Assembly: GCF_900105925.1 (NCBI RefSeq)
Contig: NZ_LT629791.1
Span: forward strand, 2,639,278-2,703,277
DNA: 64,000 bases
Source: Jiangella alkaliphila
Lineage (GTDB): Bacteria; Actinomycetota; Actinomycetes; Jiangellales; Jiangellaceae
Reading direction: 5' to 3'
The notes below the pieces were generated by a model that was not told the DNA's origin, made no database searches, and saw only the letters and a list, made by a program, of their open reading frames with translations. Below are positions 1 to 8,190 of the stretch, piece after piece. The translations under genes were made by a program, and so were the position numbers. How positions within the stretch are numbered: the stretch's first letter is position 1; each line of letters starts with the position of its first letter.

Positions 1-48
1 CTCGAGGAGGCCGGGGTCAAGGTCCTGGTGGCCGGCGACAACGCCTGA
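1..48 (+). CDS. 3' end of an unidentified gene, cut by the window edge
   Basis: Only the last 15 codons are in the window, reading LEEAGVKVLVAGDNA followed by TGA. The frame has good codon usage for this genome and ends 8 bases before the convergent pterin dehydratase gene on the minus strand. Too little is left to assign a family. Confidence 0.5.
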   Translation, partial: LEEAGVKVLVAGDNA

Positions 49-56
49 GCGCTCGC

Positions 57-353
57 TCAGCCCGCCGCGTGCCGGCCGGCGATCTCGTCGATGGTGCCGG
101 CGAGGTCGATGTCCTTCTGCGTGACGCCACCCTCGGAGTACGTGAGCAGCGTGAACGTCACCTTGGTCCAGCGGATGTCGATGTCCGGGTGGTGATCGGC
201 CGCCTCGGCCGCCTCCGCGACGTCGTCGACGATGCGGATGCCGGTGGGGAAGTCCGGCGCCTCGACGCTGCGGGTGATGGCCGACGTGTCACCCGACCAG
301 CCGGGCAGCCCCGCGAGTGCGGTACGGACGCCGTCGTCGTCGAGCAGGGTCAT
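57..353 (-). CDS. 4a-hydroxytetrahydrobiopterin dehydratase (pterin-4a-carbinolamine dehydratase)
   Basis: A 98-residue protein of the PCD/PhhB family, which removes water from 4a-hydroxytetrahydropterins and so recycles the pterin cofactor of aromatic amino acid hydroxylases. The family signature is visible: the paired histidines and proline of DHHPDIDI (His54, His55, Pro56), then a WTKVTFTL strand and a TYSEGGVT turn before the final helix. Length is normal. It is the last gene of a minus-strand run; its ATG lies 12 bases after the stop of the short-chain dehydrogenase, so co-transcription is likely. No aromatic hydroxylase is seen nearby, so the physiological substrate here is open. Confidence 0.93.
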   Translation of the reverse strand: MTLLDDDGVRTALAGLPGWSGDTSAITRSVEAPDFPTGIRIVDDVAEAAEAADHHPDIDIRWTKVTFTLLTYSEGGVTQKDIDLAGTIDEIAGRHAAG

Positions 354-365
354 GATCTACCTCCG

Positions 366-1124
366 TCACACCTGGACGCCGCGGGTCAGCGCGCCGTCCA
401 CGACGAGATTGGTGCCGCTGATGCGGCTGGCCACGGGGCTGGCGAGGAAGACGACGGGAGCCGCGACCTCCTGGGGCGTGCCCATGTGGCCGGTGGGGTT
501 GAGGTCCACCGCGGTCCGGTACAGGTCGGGGTCGCCGCTCTCGATGCTCGCCCAGACGCCGCCCTCGAAGTAGGTGTTGCCCGGCGACACGGTGTTGGCG
601 CGGATGCCCTTCTCGGCCAGCTGCATGGCCAGCCCGTTGATGTACCCGATGATGGCGGTCTTGGCCGTCCCGTACGGCCCGGAGGCGAAGTCGGACTCGC
701 GTCCGGACACGCTCGAGATCGCGATGATCGACGGCGCCGGGGCCTGCTCGAGGTGCGGGAGGGCGGCGCGGACCAGCCGGACGGTGTGCATGAGGTCGAC
801 GTTCAGGCTCGCCAGCCAGTTCTCCTCGGTGTCCGGGATCGCCAGAGCGCTGACGCTGGCCACCACCGTGTCGAGGCCGCCGAACGATGCGGCCGACCGG
901 TCCACCCAGGCGGCGATGGCGTCGCCGTCGCCGACGTCGACCACCGTGCCGGTGACGGCGCCGCGCTGGCTGAGCGCGTCCTGGGTCGCGCTGACCGCGT
1001 CGGCGTTGCGCGCGCAGAAGCCGACCGTGGCTCCCTCGTCGAGGAACGCCTCGACGATGGCCCGTCCGATGCCGCGGGTGCCGCCGGTGACGAGGACGCG
1101 GGTGCCGCTGAGCTGCAGGTCCAT
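366..1124 (-). CDS. SDR-family short-chain dehydrogenase/reductase
   Basis: A 252-residue classical short-chain dehydrogenase, a cytosolic NAD(P)-dependent oxidoreductase. The Rossmann glycine motif TGGTRGIG occupies residues 13-20, the catalytic serine is in AISSVSG (Ser137/138) and the YxxxK pair is Tyr151/Lys155. The C-terminal stretch ISGTNLVVDGALTRG is typical of the family. The usual NNAG motif is replaced by VASVSAL. The start chosen is the ATG that gives MDLQLSGTRV; upstream in-frame sequence belongs to antisense reading of the amidase region. It lies 38 bases after the amidase gene and 12 bases before the pterin dehydratase gene. Substrate unknown. Confidence 0.9.
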   Translation of the reverse strand: MDLQLSGTRVLVTGGTRGIGRAIVEAFLDEGATVGFCARNADAVSATQDALSQRGAVTGTVVDVGDGDAIAAWVDRSAASFGGLDTVVASVSALAIPDTEENWLASLNVDLMHTVRLVRAALPHLEQAPAPSIIAISSVSGRESDFASGPYGTAKTAIIGYINGLAMQLAEKGIRANTVSPGNTYFEGGVWASIESGDPDLYRTAVDLNPTGHMGTPQEVAAPVVFLASPVASRISGTNLVVDGALTRGVQV

Positions 1125-1162
1125 GGCCGGCCCTTTCCAAGGGGAGTGAAGGGAGAGCAGGG

Positions 1163-2161
1163 TCAGATCGTGGCGGCCCGGGCGCGCAGGTCGGCGTGGA
1201 TGCCGCCGAACGCGTCGGCGGCCGGGAGCAGCGACTTCGCCGCCTTGACCACGACGCTGTAGTTGGCGTCGACGACGTTCGCGACCGGTACCTCGGCGAT
1301 CTGCGAGCACAGCTGATACGCGTCCATCGTGTGCAGGCCGTAGAGCTCGGCGACCCAATGGACGAGCTCGGCGTTGCCGATGCGCCAGGAGTCCTCCATC
1401 GGGCGGCTCGAACCGACCGTCATCCAGTGCGAGTCGTCCTCGAGGCGGGGCCAGCCCGGAGCCCCGCCCTTGACGAGGTCGACGATGAGCGTGGTGGTCA
1501 TAGCGCCCTCGACGGCGGTGCCGCAGGCCTCGCCCTCGCCCTGGCGGTAGTGGCCGTCGCCGACGGAGAACAGCGCCCCCTCGACGTTGACGCCGAGGAA
1601 GACCGTCGTCCCGGCGCGCATCTGCGGGGTGTCCATGTTGCCGCCGAAGCGGTCGGGCACCAGGGACGAGCGCACCTCGCCGCCGGCGGGCGCCACCCCG
1701 ACCGTGCCGAGCATCGGGGCGACGGGCAGCTCGATGCGGTGGTCGCTGTGCCGGGCCGCGAAGGCGACCGTGTTGCGGTCGCGGTCCAGCTCGTAGATCC
1801 ACGTGGTGTCGGCCAGCGGATCCTGCAACGTGACGACGCGGTCCGTGCTGGTCATGCCGCCGAAGAACGGGATGGCCGCCGACGCTCCCCAGTCGCGGGC
1901 CGGCTCCAGCGCCGCCAGGTGCAGCACCAGGGTGTCACCGGGCTCGGCGCCCTCGACGTAGAACGGCCCGGTCTGCGGGTTGACGAACCGGAGGTCGACC
2001 TTGGCGCTGGACAGGTCGTCGGTCGTGCGTAGGACGCCACCGAACGCGTCGTCGGACCACAGCCGCAACGCCGTGCCCGGCGCGACCCGCATCGCCGGAG
2101 CCGCGCCGCCGAAGGTGTAGGCGTACTGATCGCGGGTGGGCGTGTACTCGATGACGTCCAT
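1163..2161 (-). CDS. acetamidase/formamidase family protein
   Basis: A 332-residue protein of the FmdA/AmdA family, cytosolic metal-dependent amidases that release ammonia from formamide or acetamide. Family features include the N-terminal beta-rich segment with SGD-like and PGDTLVLH motifs (around residue 76-83), a GTVGVAPAGGEVRSSLVPDRFGGN-type central region containing the conserved asparagine/metal-binding segment, and a CGTAVEGAMTTT stretch near residue 210-220. The ATG start is only 10 bases after the sdhB stop codon, so it is probably translated from the sdh messenger. Whether the substrate is a simple amide cannot be told from sequence. Confidence 0.88.
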   Translation of the reverse strand: MDVIEYTPTRDQYAYTFGGAAPAMRVAPGTALRLWSDDAFGGVLRTTDDLSSAKVDLRFVNPQTGPFYVEGAEPGDTLVLHLAALEPARDWGASAAIPFFGGMTSTDRVVTLQDPLADTTWIYELDRDRNTVAFAARHSDHRIELPVAPMLGTVGVAPAGGEVRSSLVPDRFGGNMDTPQMRAGTTVFLGVNVEGALFSVGDGHYRQGEGEACGTAVEGAMTTTLIVDLVKGGAPGWPRLEDDSHWMTVGSSRPMEDSWRIGNAELVHWVAELYGLHTMDAYQLCSQIAEVPVANVVDANYSVVVKAAKSLLPAADAFGGIHADLRARAATI

Positions 2162-2171
2162 CTTCCGGAAA

Positions 2172-2960
2172 CTACTCCGTCTGTGGCTGCGGCACCTGTG
2201 CCTCGGGCAGCTGGTCGCGGCGGAAGATCTTCCGGCCGAGCCAGGTGACCGGGTCGAAGGACCGGTCGACGACGCGCTCCTTCATCGGGATGATCGCGTT
2301 GTCGGTGATGTGGATGCCCTCGGGGCACACCTCGGTGCAGCACTTGGTGATGTTGCACAGCCCGATGCCGGCCTGCTCGCGGGCCAGCGCGCGGCGGTCG
2401 TTGGTGTCCAGCGGGTGCATCTCCAGCTCGGCGTAGCGCAGGAAGAACCGCGGGCCGGAGAACGACTGCTTGTTCTCCTCGTGGTCACGGATGACGTGGC
2501 ACACGTCCTGGCACAGGAAGCACTCGATGCACTTGCGGAACTCCTGGCCGCGCTCGACGTCGACCTGCTGCATGCGGTACTGGCCGTCGGCGGGCCGCGG
2601 CTCCGGCGCGAACGGCGGCACCGTCTCGGCGACCTTGTAGTTGTAGGAGACGTCGGTGACGAGGTCGCGGACGACGGGGAACGTGCGCAGCGGCGTCACC
2701 GTCACCGTCTCGCCCTCCTCGAACGTCGACAGCCGGGTCATGCAGGCCAGCCGCGGCCGGCCGTTGATCTCGGTGCTGCACGAGCCGCACTTGCCGGCCT
2801 TGCAGTTCCACCGCACCGCGAGGTCGCCGGACTGCGTGGCCTGGATGCGGTGCAACGCGTCGAGGACCACCTCGCCCTCTTCGACGGGGACGGTGTACTC
2901 CACCAGGTCCCCGCCGGTGGCGTCGCCACGCCACACCTTCATGTGCAGGTCATATCCCAC
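2172..2960 (-). CDS. sdhB: succinate dehydrogenase/fumarate reductase iron-sulfur subunit
   Basis: A 262-residue iron-sulfur subunit that passes electrons from the flavin of SdhA to the membrane quinone. Three clusters can be assigned: a plant-type [2Fe-2S] set (Cys53, Cys58, Cys61, Cys73 in WNCKAGKCGSC and LAC), then the bacterial ferredoxin-type set CIECFLCQDVC (Cys144, 147, 150, 154) and CNITKCCTEVCP (Cys202, 207, 208, 212). The GTG start is preceded by a GAGGAGG ribosome site 6 bases away. It lies 26 bases after sdhA. The order anchor-SdhA-SdhB and the sequence style resemble the mycobacterial Sdh1 operon (Rv0249c-Rv0247c), recalled from memory. Confidence 0.95.
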   Translation of the reverse strand: MGYDLHMKVWRGDATGGDLVEYTVPVEEGEVVLDALHRIQATQSGDLAVRWNCKAGKCGSCSTEINGRPRLACMTRLSTFEEGETVTVTPLRTFPVVRDLVTDVSYNYKVAETVPPFAPEPRPADGQYRMQQVDVERGQEFRKCIECFLCQDVCHVIRDHEENKQSFSGPRFFLRYAELEMHPLDTNDRRALAREQAGIGLCNITKCCTEVCPEGIHITDNAIIPMKERVVDRSFDPVTWLGRKIFRRDQLPEAQVPQPQTE

Positions 2961-2986
2961 TTGACGCCTCCTCGGCGGTCACATCT

Positions 2987-4816
2987 CTAGTTGAACAGCT
3001 CGCGCAGGTCGTCGGGCATCTGGGGCAGCGGCTCGCGGGTGACGCCGACGGTCTCGCCGTCGAGGCGGCAATGCAGGTTCAACGTGCCCCACGTGTCGTC
3101 GGTGGCGGGGAAGTCGTCGCGGGTGTGCCCGCCGCGGCTCTCCGTGCGCTCGAGCGCCGCCCGCGCGATGCACTCTGAGACCCGCAGCATGTTGTGCAGG
3201 TCAAGGGCCAGGTGCCAGCCCGGGTTGTACTGACGGTGCCCCTCGACGCTGAGCCGGGTGATCCGCTCGCGCAGGCTCGCGAGGTCGGTCAGCGCCCGCT
3301 CCATCTCGTCGGCGGTCCGGATGATGCCGACCAGGTTGTGCATGACCTCCTGGAGGTCGTGCTGGACGGTGTACGGGTTCTCGCCGCCCTCGATGCCGAA
3401 CGGCGCCAGCGCGTGCTCCGACGCCGCGCGGATCTCCTCGTCGGTGATCGACGCCCGTTCCTCGCGCCGCCGGCCCGCCGCGTAGGCCGCGTTGAGCCCC
3501 GTCCGCCGGCCGAAGACCAGCAGGTCGGACAGCGAGTTGCCGCCCAGGCGGTTGGCGCCGTGCATGCCGCCGGCCACCTCGCCCGCTGCGTACAGGCCCG
3601 GCACCACGGACTCGCCGGTGTCCGGGTCGACGGCCACGCCGCCCATGACGTAGTGGCAGGTCGGGCCGACCTCCATCGGCTCGGCCGTGATGTCGACGTC
3701 GGCCAGTTCCTTGAACTGGTGGTACATCGACGGCAGCCGGCGGCGGATGTACTCAGGCGTCCGGCGCGCGGCGATGTCGAGGAACACCCCGCCGTGCGGT
3801 GACCCGCGACCGGCCTTGACCTCGGCGTTGATGGCCCGGGCGACCTCGTCGCGGGGCAGCAGCTCCGGTGGCCGGCGGTTGTTCGTCTTGTCCTCGTACC
3901 AGCGGTCGGCCTCCTCCTCGGAGTCCGCCGTCTCGGCCTTGAAGAACTCGGGGATGTAGTCGAACATGAACCGGCGGCCTTCGCTGTTGCGCAGCACGCC
4001 GCCGTCGCCGCGGACCGACTCGGTGACCAGGATCCCCTTCACCGACGGCGGCCAGACCATGCCGGTCGGGTGGAACTGGACGAACTCCATGTTCACCAGG
4101 CTCGCGCCGGCCTCCAGCGCCAGCGCGTGGCCGTCGCCGGTGTACTCCCACGAGTTCGACGTCACCTTGTACGACTTGCCGATGCCGCCGGTGGCCAGCA
4201 CGACCGACGGCGCCTCGAACGCGATGAACCGGCCCGACTCGCGCCAGTACCCGAACGCGCCGGCGATGCGGCCCTCGCTCTCGGCCGAGACACGCTTCTC
4301 CGTCGAGGACGGAGATGTCTTGACCAGCTTGGTGACGGTGCACTCCATGAACACCTCGATACCGAGGGCCACGGCGCGCTGCTGCAGCGTGCGGATCAGC
4401 TCGAGGCCGGTGCGGTCGCCGACGTGCGCCAGCCGGGCGTAGCGGTGGCCGCCGAAGTCGCGCTGGGAGATCAGGCCGTCGGGGGTGCGGTCGAACAGCG
4501 CGCCCCACTCCTCCAGCTCGCGGACGCGGTCGGGCGCCTCCTGCGCGTGCAACTGCGCCATCCGCCAGTGGTTGAGCATCTTCCCGCCACGCATGGTGTC
4601 GCGGAAGTGCACCTGCCAGTTGTCCTCTTTCCACACGTTCGCCATGGCGGCGGCGATGCCGCCCTCCGCCATGACGGTGTGCGCCTTGCCCAGCAGCGAC
4701 TTGCAGACGATGCCGACCTTCGCGCCCGCGTCGTGCGCGGCGATGGCGGCCCGCAGTCCGGCGCCCCCGGCGCCGACCACGAGCACGTCGAAGCTGTGCC
4801 GTTCGATTTCAGCCAT
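2987..4816 (-). CDS. sdhA: succinate dehydrogenase/fumarate reductase flavoprotein subunit
   Basis: A 609-residue FAD subunit that oxidises succinate to fumarate. The dinucleotide-binding GAGGAG motif is at residues 15-20, and the histidine that normally carries covalent FAD sits in LGKAHTVMAEGG (His46). Other family blocks present are MEFVQFHPTG, the substrate-loop HGGVFLD region, CHYVMGGV and the AAGEVAGGMHGANRLGGNSL segment. The ATG start is supported by a GAGGAG ribosome site and by the position of the FAD motif; in-frame sequence further upstream is antisense to nothing useful and would overlap the anchor gene. Gap to the upstream anchor gene is 16 bases. Confidence 0.95.
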   Translation of the reverse strand: MAEIERHSFDVLVVGAGGAGLRAAIAAHDAGAKVGIVCKSLLGKAHTVMAEGGIAAAMANVWKEDNWQVHFRDTMRGGKMLNHWRMAQLHAQEAPDRVRELEEWGALFDRTPDGLISQRDFGGHRYARLAHVGDRTGLELIRTLQQRAVALGIEVFMECTVTKLVKTSPSSTEKRVSAESEGRIAGAFGYWRESGRFIAFEAPSVVLATGGIGKSYKVTSNSWEYTGDGHALALEAGASLVNMEFVQFHPTGMVWPPSVKGILVTESVRGDGGVLRNSEGRRFMFDYIPEFFKAETADSEEEADRWYEDKTNNRRPPELLPRDEVARAINAEVKAGRGSPHGGVFLDIAARRTPEYIRRRLPSMYHQFKELADVDITAEPMEVGPTCHYVMGGVAVDPDTGESVVPGLYAAGEVAGGMHGANRLGGNSLSDLLVFGRRTGLNAAYAAGRRREERASITDEEIRAASEHALAPFGIEGGENPYTVQHDLQEVMHNLVGIIRTADEMERALTDLASLRERITRLSVEGHRQYNPGWHLALDLHNMLRVSECIARAALERTESRGGHTRDDFPATDDTWGTLNLHCRLDGETVGVTREPLPQMPDDLRELFN

Positions 4817-4832
4817 GGTGCTGCTCTGCTCC

Positions 4833-5630
4833 TCAGAAGAACCGCGGGTCGGACCAGGTGCCGGACGCGACCATCCAGATGTAGAAGTCGGTGAAGCCGA
4901 CCCAGACCAGGGACGCCCACGCCAGCTGCGCATGCCGGCCGTTGAGCACCGACACCCCGCCCCAGAGCCGGTACCGCACCGGATGCTTGGAGAAGTTGCG
5001 CAGGCGGCCACCGATGATGTGCCGGCACGAGTGGCACGACAGGCTGTACAGGCCCAGCAGAACCGCGTTCACCACGAGGATCAGCGTCCCCAGGCCCATA
5101 TGGCCCCACTCGCCCTCTGGCGACTTGAACGCCATCACCGCGTCGTAGGTGAGCAGCACGTTGTAGGCCAGCGCGACGTACAGCGCGTAGCGGTGGATGT
5201 TCTGCAGGATCAGCGGGAACTGCGTCTCGCCGCTGTAGCGTCGGTGCGGCTCGCCGACGGCGCAGGCCGGCGGCGACATCCAGAACGACCGGTAGTACGC
5301 CTTGCGGTAGTAGTAGCAGGTCAGCCGCAGGCTCAGCGGGATCACGAGGATCAGCACCGCCGGCGAGAACGGCCACCAGTCGCCCACCCAGGTGCCCAGG
5401 TGGCGGGAGCCGTCGACGCATTCAGTGGTGACGCACGGCGAGTAGAACGGCGTCAGGTACGGCTCGGCGAAGTAGTGCTCGCCGACGAAGGCCCGGTAGG
5501 TCGCGTAGACCACGAAGGCGAGCAGCACCAGCGCGGTGAACGAGGGATAGAGCCACCAGCGGTCCGTTCGCAGGGTGCGGGCGGCGATGCGGGCCCGGGT
5601 CGGAGACTTGATTCCCGTGGGGGCGGCCAT
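4833..5630 (-). CDS. succinate dehydrogenase membrane anchor (cytochrome b-type) subunit
   Basis: A 265-residue integral membrane protein with about five hydrophobic segments, including one near residues 30-48, one near 87-103 and three in the C-terminal half. Candidate haem or quinone ligands are histidines in QNIHRYALYV and SCHSCRHIIGG. It is larger than the usual SdhC or SdhD and looks like the single fused anchor of the actinobacterial Sdh1 type. It is directly upstream of sdhA in the same strand, so the three genes form one operon. A paired SdhD gene is not present, consistent with the single-anchor type. Confidence 0.88.
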   Translation of the reverse strand: MAAPTGIKSPTRARIAARTLRTDRWWLYPSFTALVLLAFVVYATYRAFVGEHYFAEPYLTPFYSPCVTTECVDGSRHLGTWVGDWWPFSPAVLILVIPLSLRLTCYYYRKAYYRSFWMSPPACAVGEPHRRYSGETQFPLILQNIHRYALYVALAYNVLLTYDAVMAFKSPEGEWGHMGLGTLILVVNAVLLGLYSLSCHSCRHIIGGRLRNFSKHPVRYRLWGGVSVLNGRHAQLAWASLVWVGFTDFYIWMVASGTWSDPRFF

Positions 5631-5714
5631 GTCTTCTAAGTGCTCTTTTCAGAGAACGGGGGACGGGGACGGACGGTCTCGCGCGGCGGTCTCACGTGGC
5701 GGCGGAGCGACCGG

Positions 5715-6002
5715 TCATGGAGCCCGCCGGTCGGGGGCGCCCAGGCCCTCGTCCTCGGCGCCGGCCCACATGCTCGGGTCGTACGGCTCGTCGGGCACGA
5801 TCTCCAGCTGCCGGACCGGATGCGGCCGATGGCCGGGCTGGGGGTCACCGAGTTCGACGAGATCGTCGCCGAGCCGTGCCACGTCGCTGACCAGCCGCCG
5901 GACGCCCAGGGTGTCGCCGTAATGGAGGCGCAGAGTGGCCACCGCCGCGTCGAGCGCGGACACGGCCTCGGCCACTGCGGCCCGGCTCTCGGACACTCCC
6001 AT
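5715..6002 (-). CDS. small conserved-looking protein leading the sdh operon
   Basis: A 95-residue acidic protein of unknown function. Its first half is an amphipathic helical stretch (AAVAEAVSALDAAVATLRLH), followed by a short acidic C-terminal half. The ATG is chosen because GGGAGG lies 6 bases upstream; an in-frame GTG sits directly before it. It is the first minus-strand gene before the membrane anchor gene (84-base gap). Mycobacterial sdh1 also has a protein of similar size immediately upstream (Rv0250c, from memory), which supports a real gene and a link to the complex. No cysteine pair or membrane segment is seen. Confidence 0.65.
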   Translation of the reverse strand: MGVSESRAAVAEAVSALDAAVATLRLHYGDTLGVRRLVSDVARLGDDLVELGDPQPGHRPHPVRQLEIVPDEPYDPSMWAGAEDEGLGAPDRRAP

Positions 6003-6152
6003 CACTGCCTCCCGCGAGCGTCGGCGGTCGCGATAGGCCGCAGCCTGGCACGGGTGAGGCTCCGAATCCAGGGGTTGTCTGCGATGGGATGAACATCACA
6101 TGGCACCGCCCTTGATTTTCTGGACGATCTTGTTGTCAAATTCGTGCCACTA

Positions 6153-6195
6153 TGCAAAGGGATGCTTGCAAAGAAGTGTTGGCACGCGCTATTTT
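6153..6195 (+). promoter_or_regulatory. promoter and candidate operator of the ArsR-type gene
   Basis: Two direct copies of TGCAAAG (6153-6159 and 6167-6173) have starts 14 bases apart. The second overlaps a TTGCAA -35 box at 6166-6171, which is 18 bases from a TATTTT -10 box at 6190-6195. The start codon follows 6 bases later, so the messenger is probably leaderless and the repeats are well placed for repression by the encoded regulator. Confidence 0.55.
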
Positions 6196-6201
6196 GCCGC
6201 C

Positions 6202-6789
6202 ATGCCGGAGCAGCCGCGACGCCGCATCGACGCGACCACGCTGCGTGGTCTGGCCCATCCGCTGCGCGTCCAGCTCTACGACGCGCTGGTGACGTACGGC
6301 CCGGCCACCGCGACCCTGCTGGCCGAGCGGTTCGGCGAGAGCACCGGGTCGACCAGCTACCACCTGCGCCAGCTCGCCAAGCACGGGTTCGTCGAGGAGG
6401 ACCCGGCCCGCGGCGCCGGCCGCGAGCGGTACTGGCGCGCCTATCCCGGCGGCAGCCAGCTCGACCGGGAGGAACTGTCCGAGGGCGCCCTCGGCGAGGC
6501 CGCCCGGCTGGTCGTCGACGAGTTCCAGCGGGCGCAGTCGGCGCGGTTGGAGTACTGGATCGCCGAGGGCTACCACCAGGTCCCGCAGGAGTGGGGTCAG
6601 GCCGCCGTCAACTCGACGTCGCACCTGCGGCTGCTCCCGGACGAGTTCGAGCGGCTCGGCGCCGAGCTGATGGCGGTCCTCGACGCCTGGCGCGAGCGTG
6701 TCGCCGGCCGCGAGCCCGCCCCCGACGACGCCCGCATCGTCGAGGTCCAGCTGCACACGTTCCCGGTCGCGCACCAGGACGGGCCGTGA
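6202..6789 (+). CDS. ArsR-like winged-helix transcriptional regulator
   Basis: A 195-residue DNA-binding protein. The N-terminal 75 residues form a winged helix of the ArsR/HTH_20 type (LAHPLRVQLYDAL, then ATLLAERFGESTGSTSYHLRQLAKHGFVEE); the remaining 120 residues are a helical domain of unknown ligand. No clustered cysteines for metal sensing are seen, so the ligand is more likely a small organic compound or drug. The ATG at 6202 is favoured by the promoter just upstream. The stop overlaps the GTG start of the MFS gene (GTGA), a typical regulator-transporter pair under autoregulation. Confidence 0.88.
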   Translation: MPEQPRRRIDATTLRGLAHPLRVQLYDALVTYGPATATLLAERFGESTGSTSYHLRQLAKHGFVEEDPARGAGRERYWRAYPGGSQLDREELSEGALGEAARLVVDEFQRAQSARLEYWIAEGYHQVPQEWGQAAVNSTSHLRLLPDEFERLGAELMAVLDAWRERVAGREPAPDDARIVEVQLHTFPVAHQDGP

Positions 6790-8009
6790 CGGTCGCGGCG
6801 CCGGCGCGCGGGCTCGGCCCGGCGTTCACCCGGCTGTGGGGCGCCGCCGTCGGCAGCAACCTCTCCGACGGGTTCGCGGCGACGGCCGCACCGCTGCTCG
6901 CGGCCTCGCTGACCCGCGACCCCGTCGTCATCTCTCTGGTCGGCGTCGCGCAGTTCCTGCCGTGGCTGCTGTTCGGCGTGCTGTCAGGCAGCGTCGTCGA
7001 CCGGTTCGACCGGCGCCGCGTCGCGGCGGTCGCGTGCGGGGTGCGTGCCGTGGTCGCCGCCACGCTGTGCCTGCTGGTCGCGACCGACACCATGGTCATC
7101 GCCGTGCTCATCGCCGCGGTGTTCGTGTTCGGCGCGTTCGAGACGGTGGCCGACGGGTCGCTGCAGGCCATGGTGCCGGCGGTGGCCGGGCGCGACGGCC
7201 TGGTGCGGGCGAACAGCCGGTTCCAGGCCACCGACACCGTCGCGCAGAACTTCGTCGCCGCGCCGCTGGCCGGCGTGCTGTTCGCGGTGGCGGCGGCGCT
7301 GCCGTTCGTCGTGCACTCCGCCGGTTACCTGGTGGCCGCCGTCCTCGTCCTCACCCTGCCGCTCAGCGCCGCCCGGGCGCCCCGGGCCGACGGCGAGGCG
7401 AAGGAGCCGCTGACCCGTCGGTCGCTGGCCGAGGGGATCCGGTTCCTGGCCGGGCATCCGCTGCTCAGCCGTCTGTGGGCGATCAACGTCGTGCTGGCGA
7501 TGTTCAACGCACTGGCCCAGGCGGTGTTCGTCCTCTATGTATTGGAGCGCCTCGACCTCGCTCCCGCCGTGTTCGGCGTGTTCGCCATGGCCGCGGCGGT
7601 TGGTGCGGTGCTCGGCGCGCTGATCGTGCCCCGGCTGGCCCGGCGGTTCCGTCGCGGCCCGGTCATGCTCGCCGCGGTTCTGGTCACGGGCACGTCCTAC
7701 GCGCTCTGCGGGTTCGTGCCACACCCCGTCGCCGCGGCCGCGGGCATGGTCACCGTCGGCGGCAGCGTCGCGGCGTGGAACGTCGTCAGCATCACCGTCC
7801 GCCAGGAACTGGTGCCGAGCCGGTTGCTCGGCCGCGTGCACGGGGCGTGGCGGACCTTCGGCTGGGGGCTGATGCCGGTCGGGACATTCGCGGGCGGACT
7901 GCTCGGCGCGGTCGATCTGAGACTGCCATTCATCGTCGGCGGAATCGGAATCGCGGCCGCAGGATTGGTCGTGCACCGAACCCTTCTTGTCCTGTCTGAT
8001 ACCGATTGA
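6786..8009 (+). CDS. MFS transporter, probable drug or metabolite exporter
   Basis: A 407-residue inner-membrane protein with the hydrophobicity of a major facilitator superfamily transporter (about 12 helices). The basic cytoplasmic loop after helix 2-3, VVDRFDRRRVAAV, is the usual motif A-like signature with its DRxxRR charge pattern, and a second RRFRRGPVM loop follows the central region. The GTG start overlaps the stop of the ArsR-type gene by three bases, so translation is coupled. Such pairs usually export a compound that releases the regulator; the compound is unknown. Confidence 0.88.
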   Translation: MTVAAPARGLGPAFTRLWGAAVGSNLSDGFAATAAPLLAASLTRDPVVISLVGVAQFLPWLLFGVLSGSVVDRFDRRRVAAVACGVRAVVAATLCLLVATDTMVIAVLIAAVFVFGAFETVADGSLQAMVPAVAGRDGLVRANSRFQATDTVAQNFVAAPLAGVLFAVAAALPFVVHSAGYLVAAVLVLTLPLSAARAPRADGEAKEPLTRRSLAEGIRFLAGHPLLSRLWAINVVLAMFNALAQAVFVLYVLERLDLAPAVFGVFAMAAAVGAVLGALIVPRLARRFRRGPVMLAAVLVTGTSYALCGFVPHPVAAAAGMVTVGGSVAAWNVVSITVRQELVPSRLLGRVHGAWRTFGWGLMPVGTFAGGLLGAVDLRLPFIVGGIGIAAAGLVVHRTLLVLSDTD

Positions 8010-8190
8010 ACAGGAGAATTTCCGGGAAGGTTCGTGTCCGATCCGTTGTGATTTCGTATCCTGCCGCCCTAGTTGGGTTGCAGGTCAGTAACAGCGCGCC
8101 CTGCCACCTTGTGTGTACGTCAGTAGCGGTGATGGTCTTAGCCACACTCATTCTGCGATCCTTGCGATCCGACACACGAGGAGTCAGACC

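Noticed and set aside
6202-6789. Arsenic- or metal-responsive ArsR repressor
   Set aside because: No paired cysteines or His/Asp metal cluster is visible, and the partner gene is a drug-type MFS exporter.
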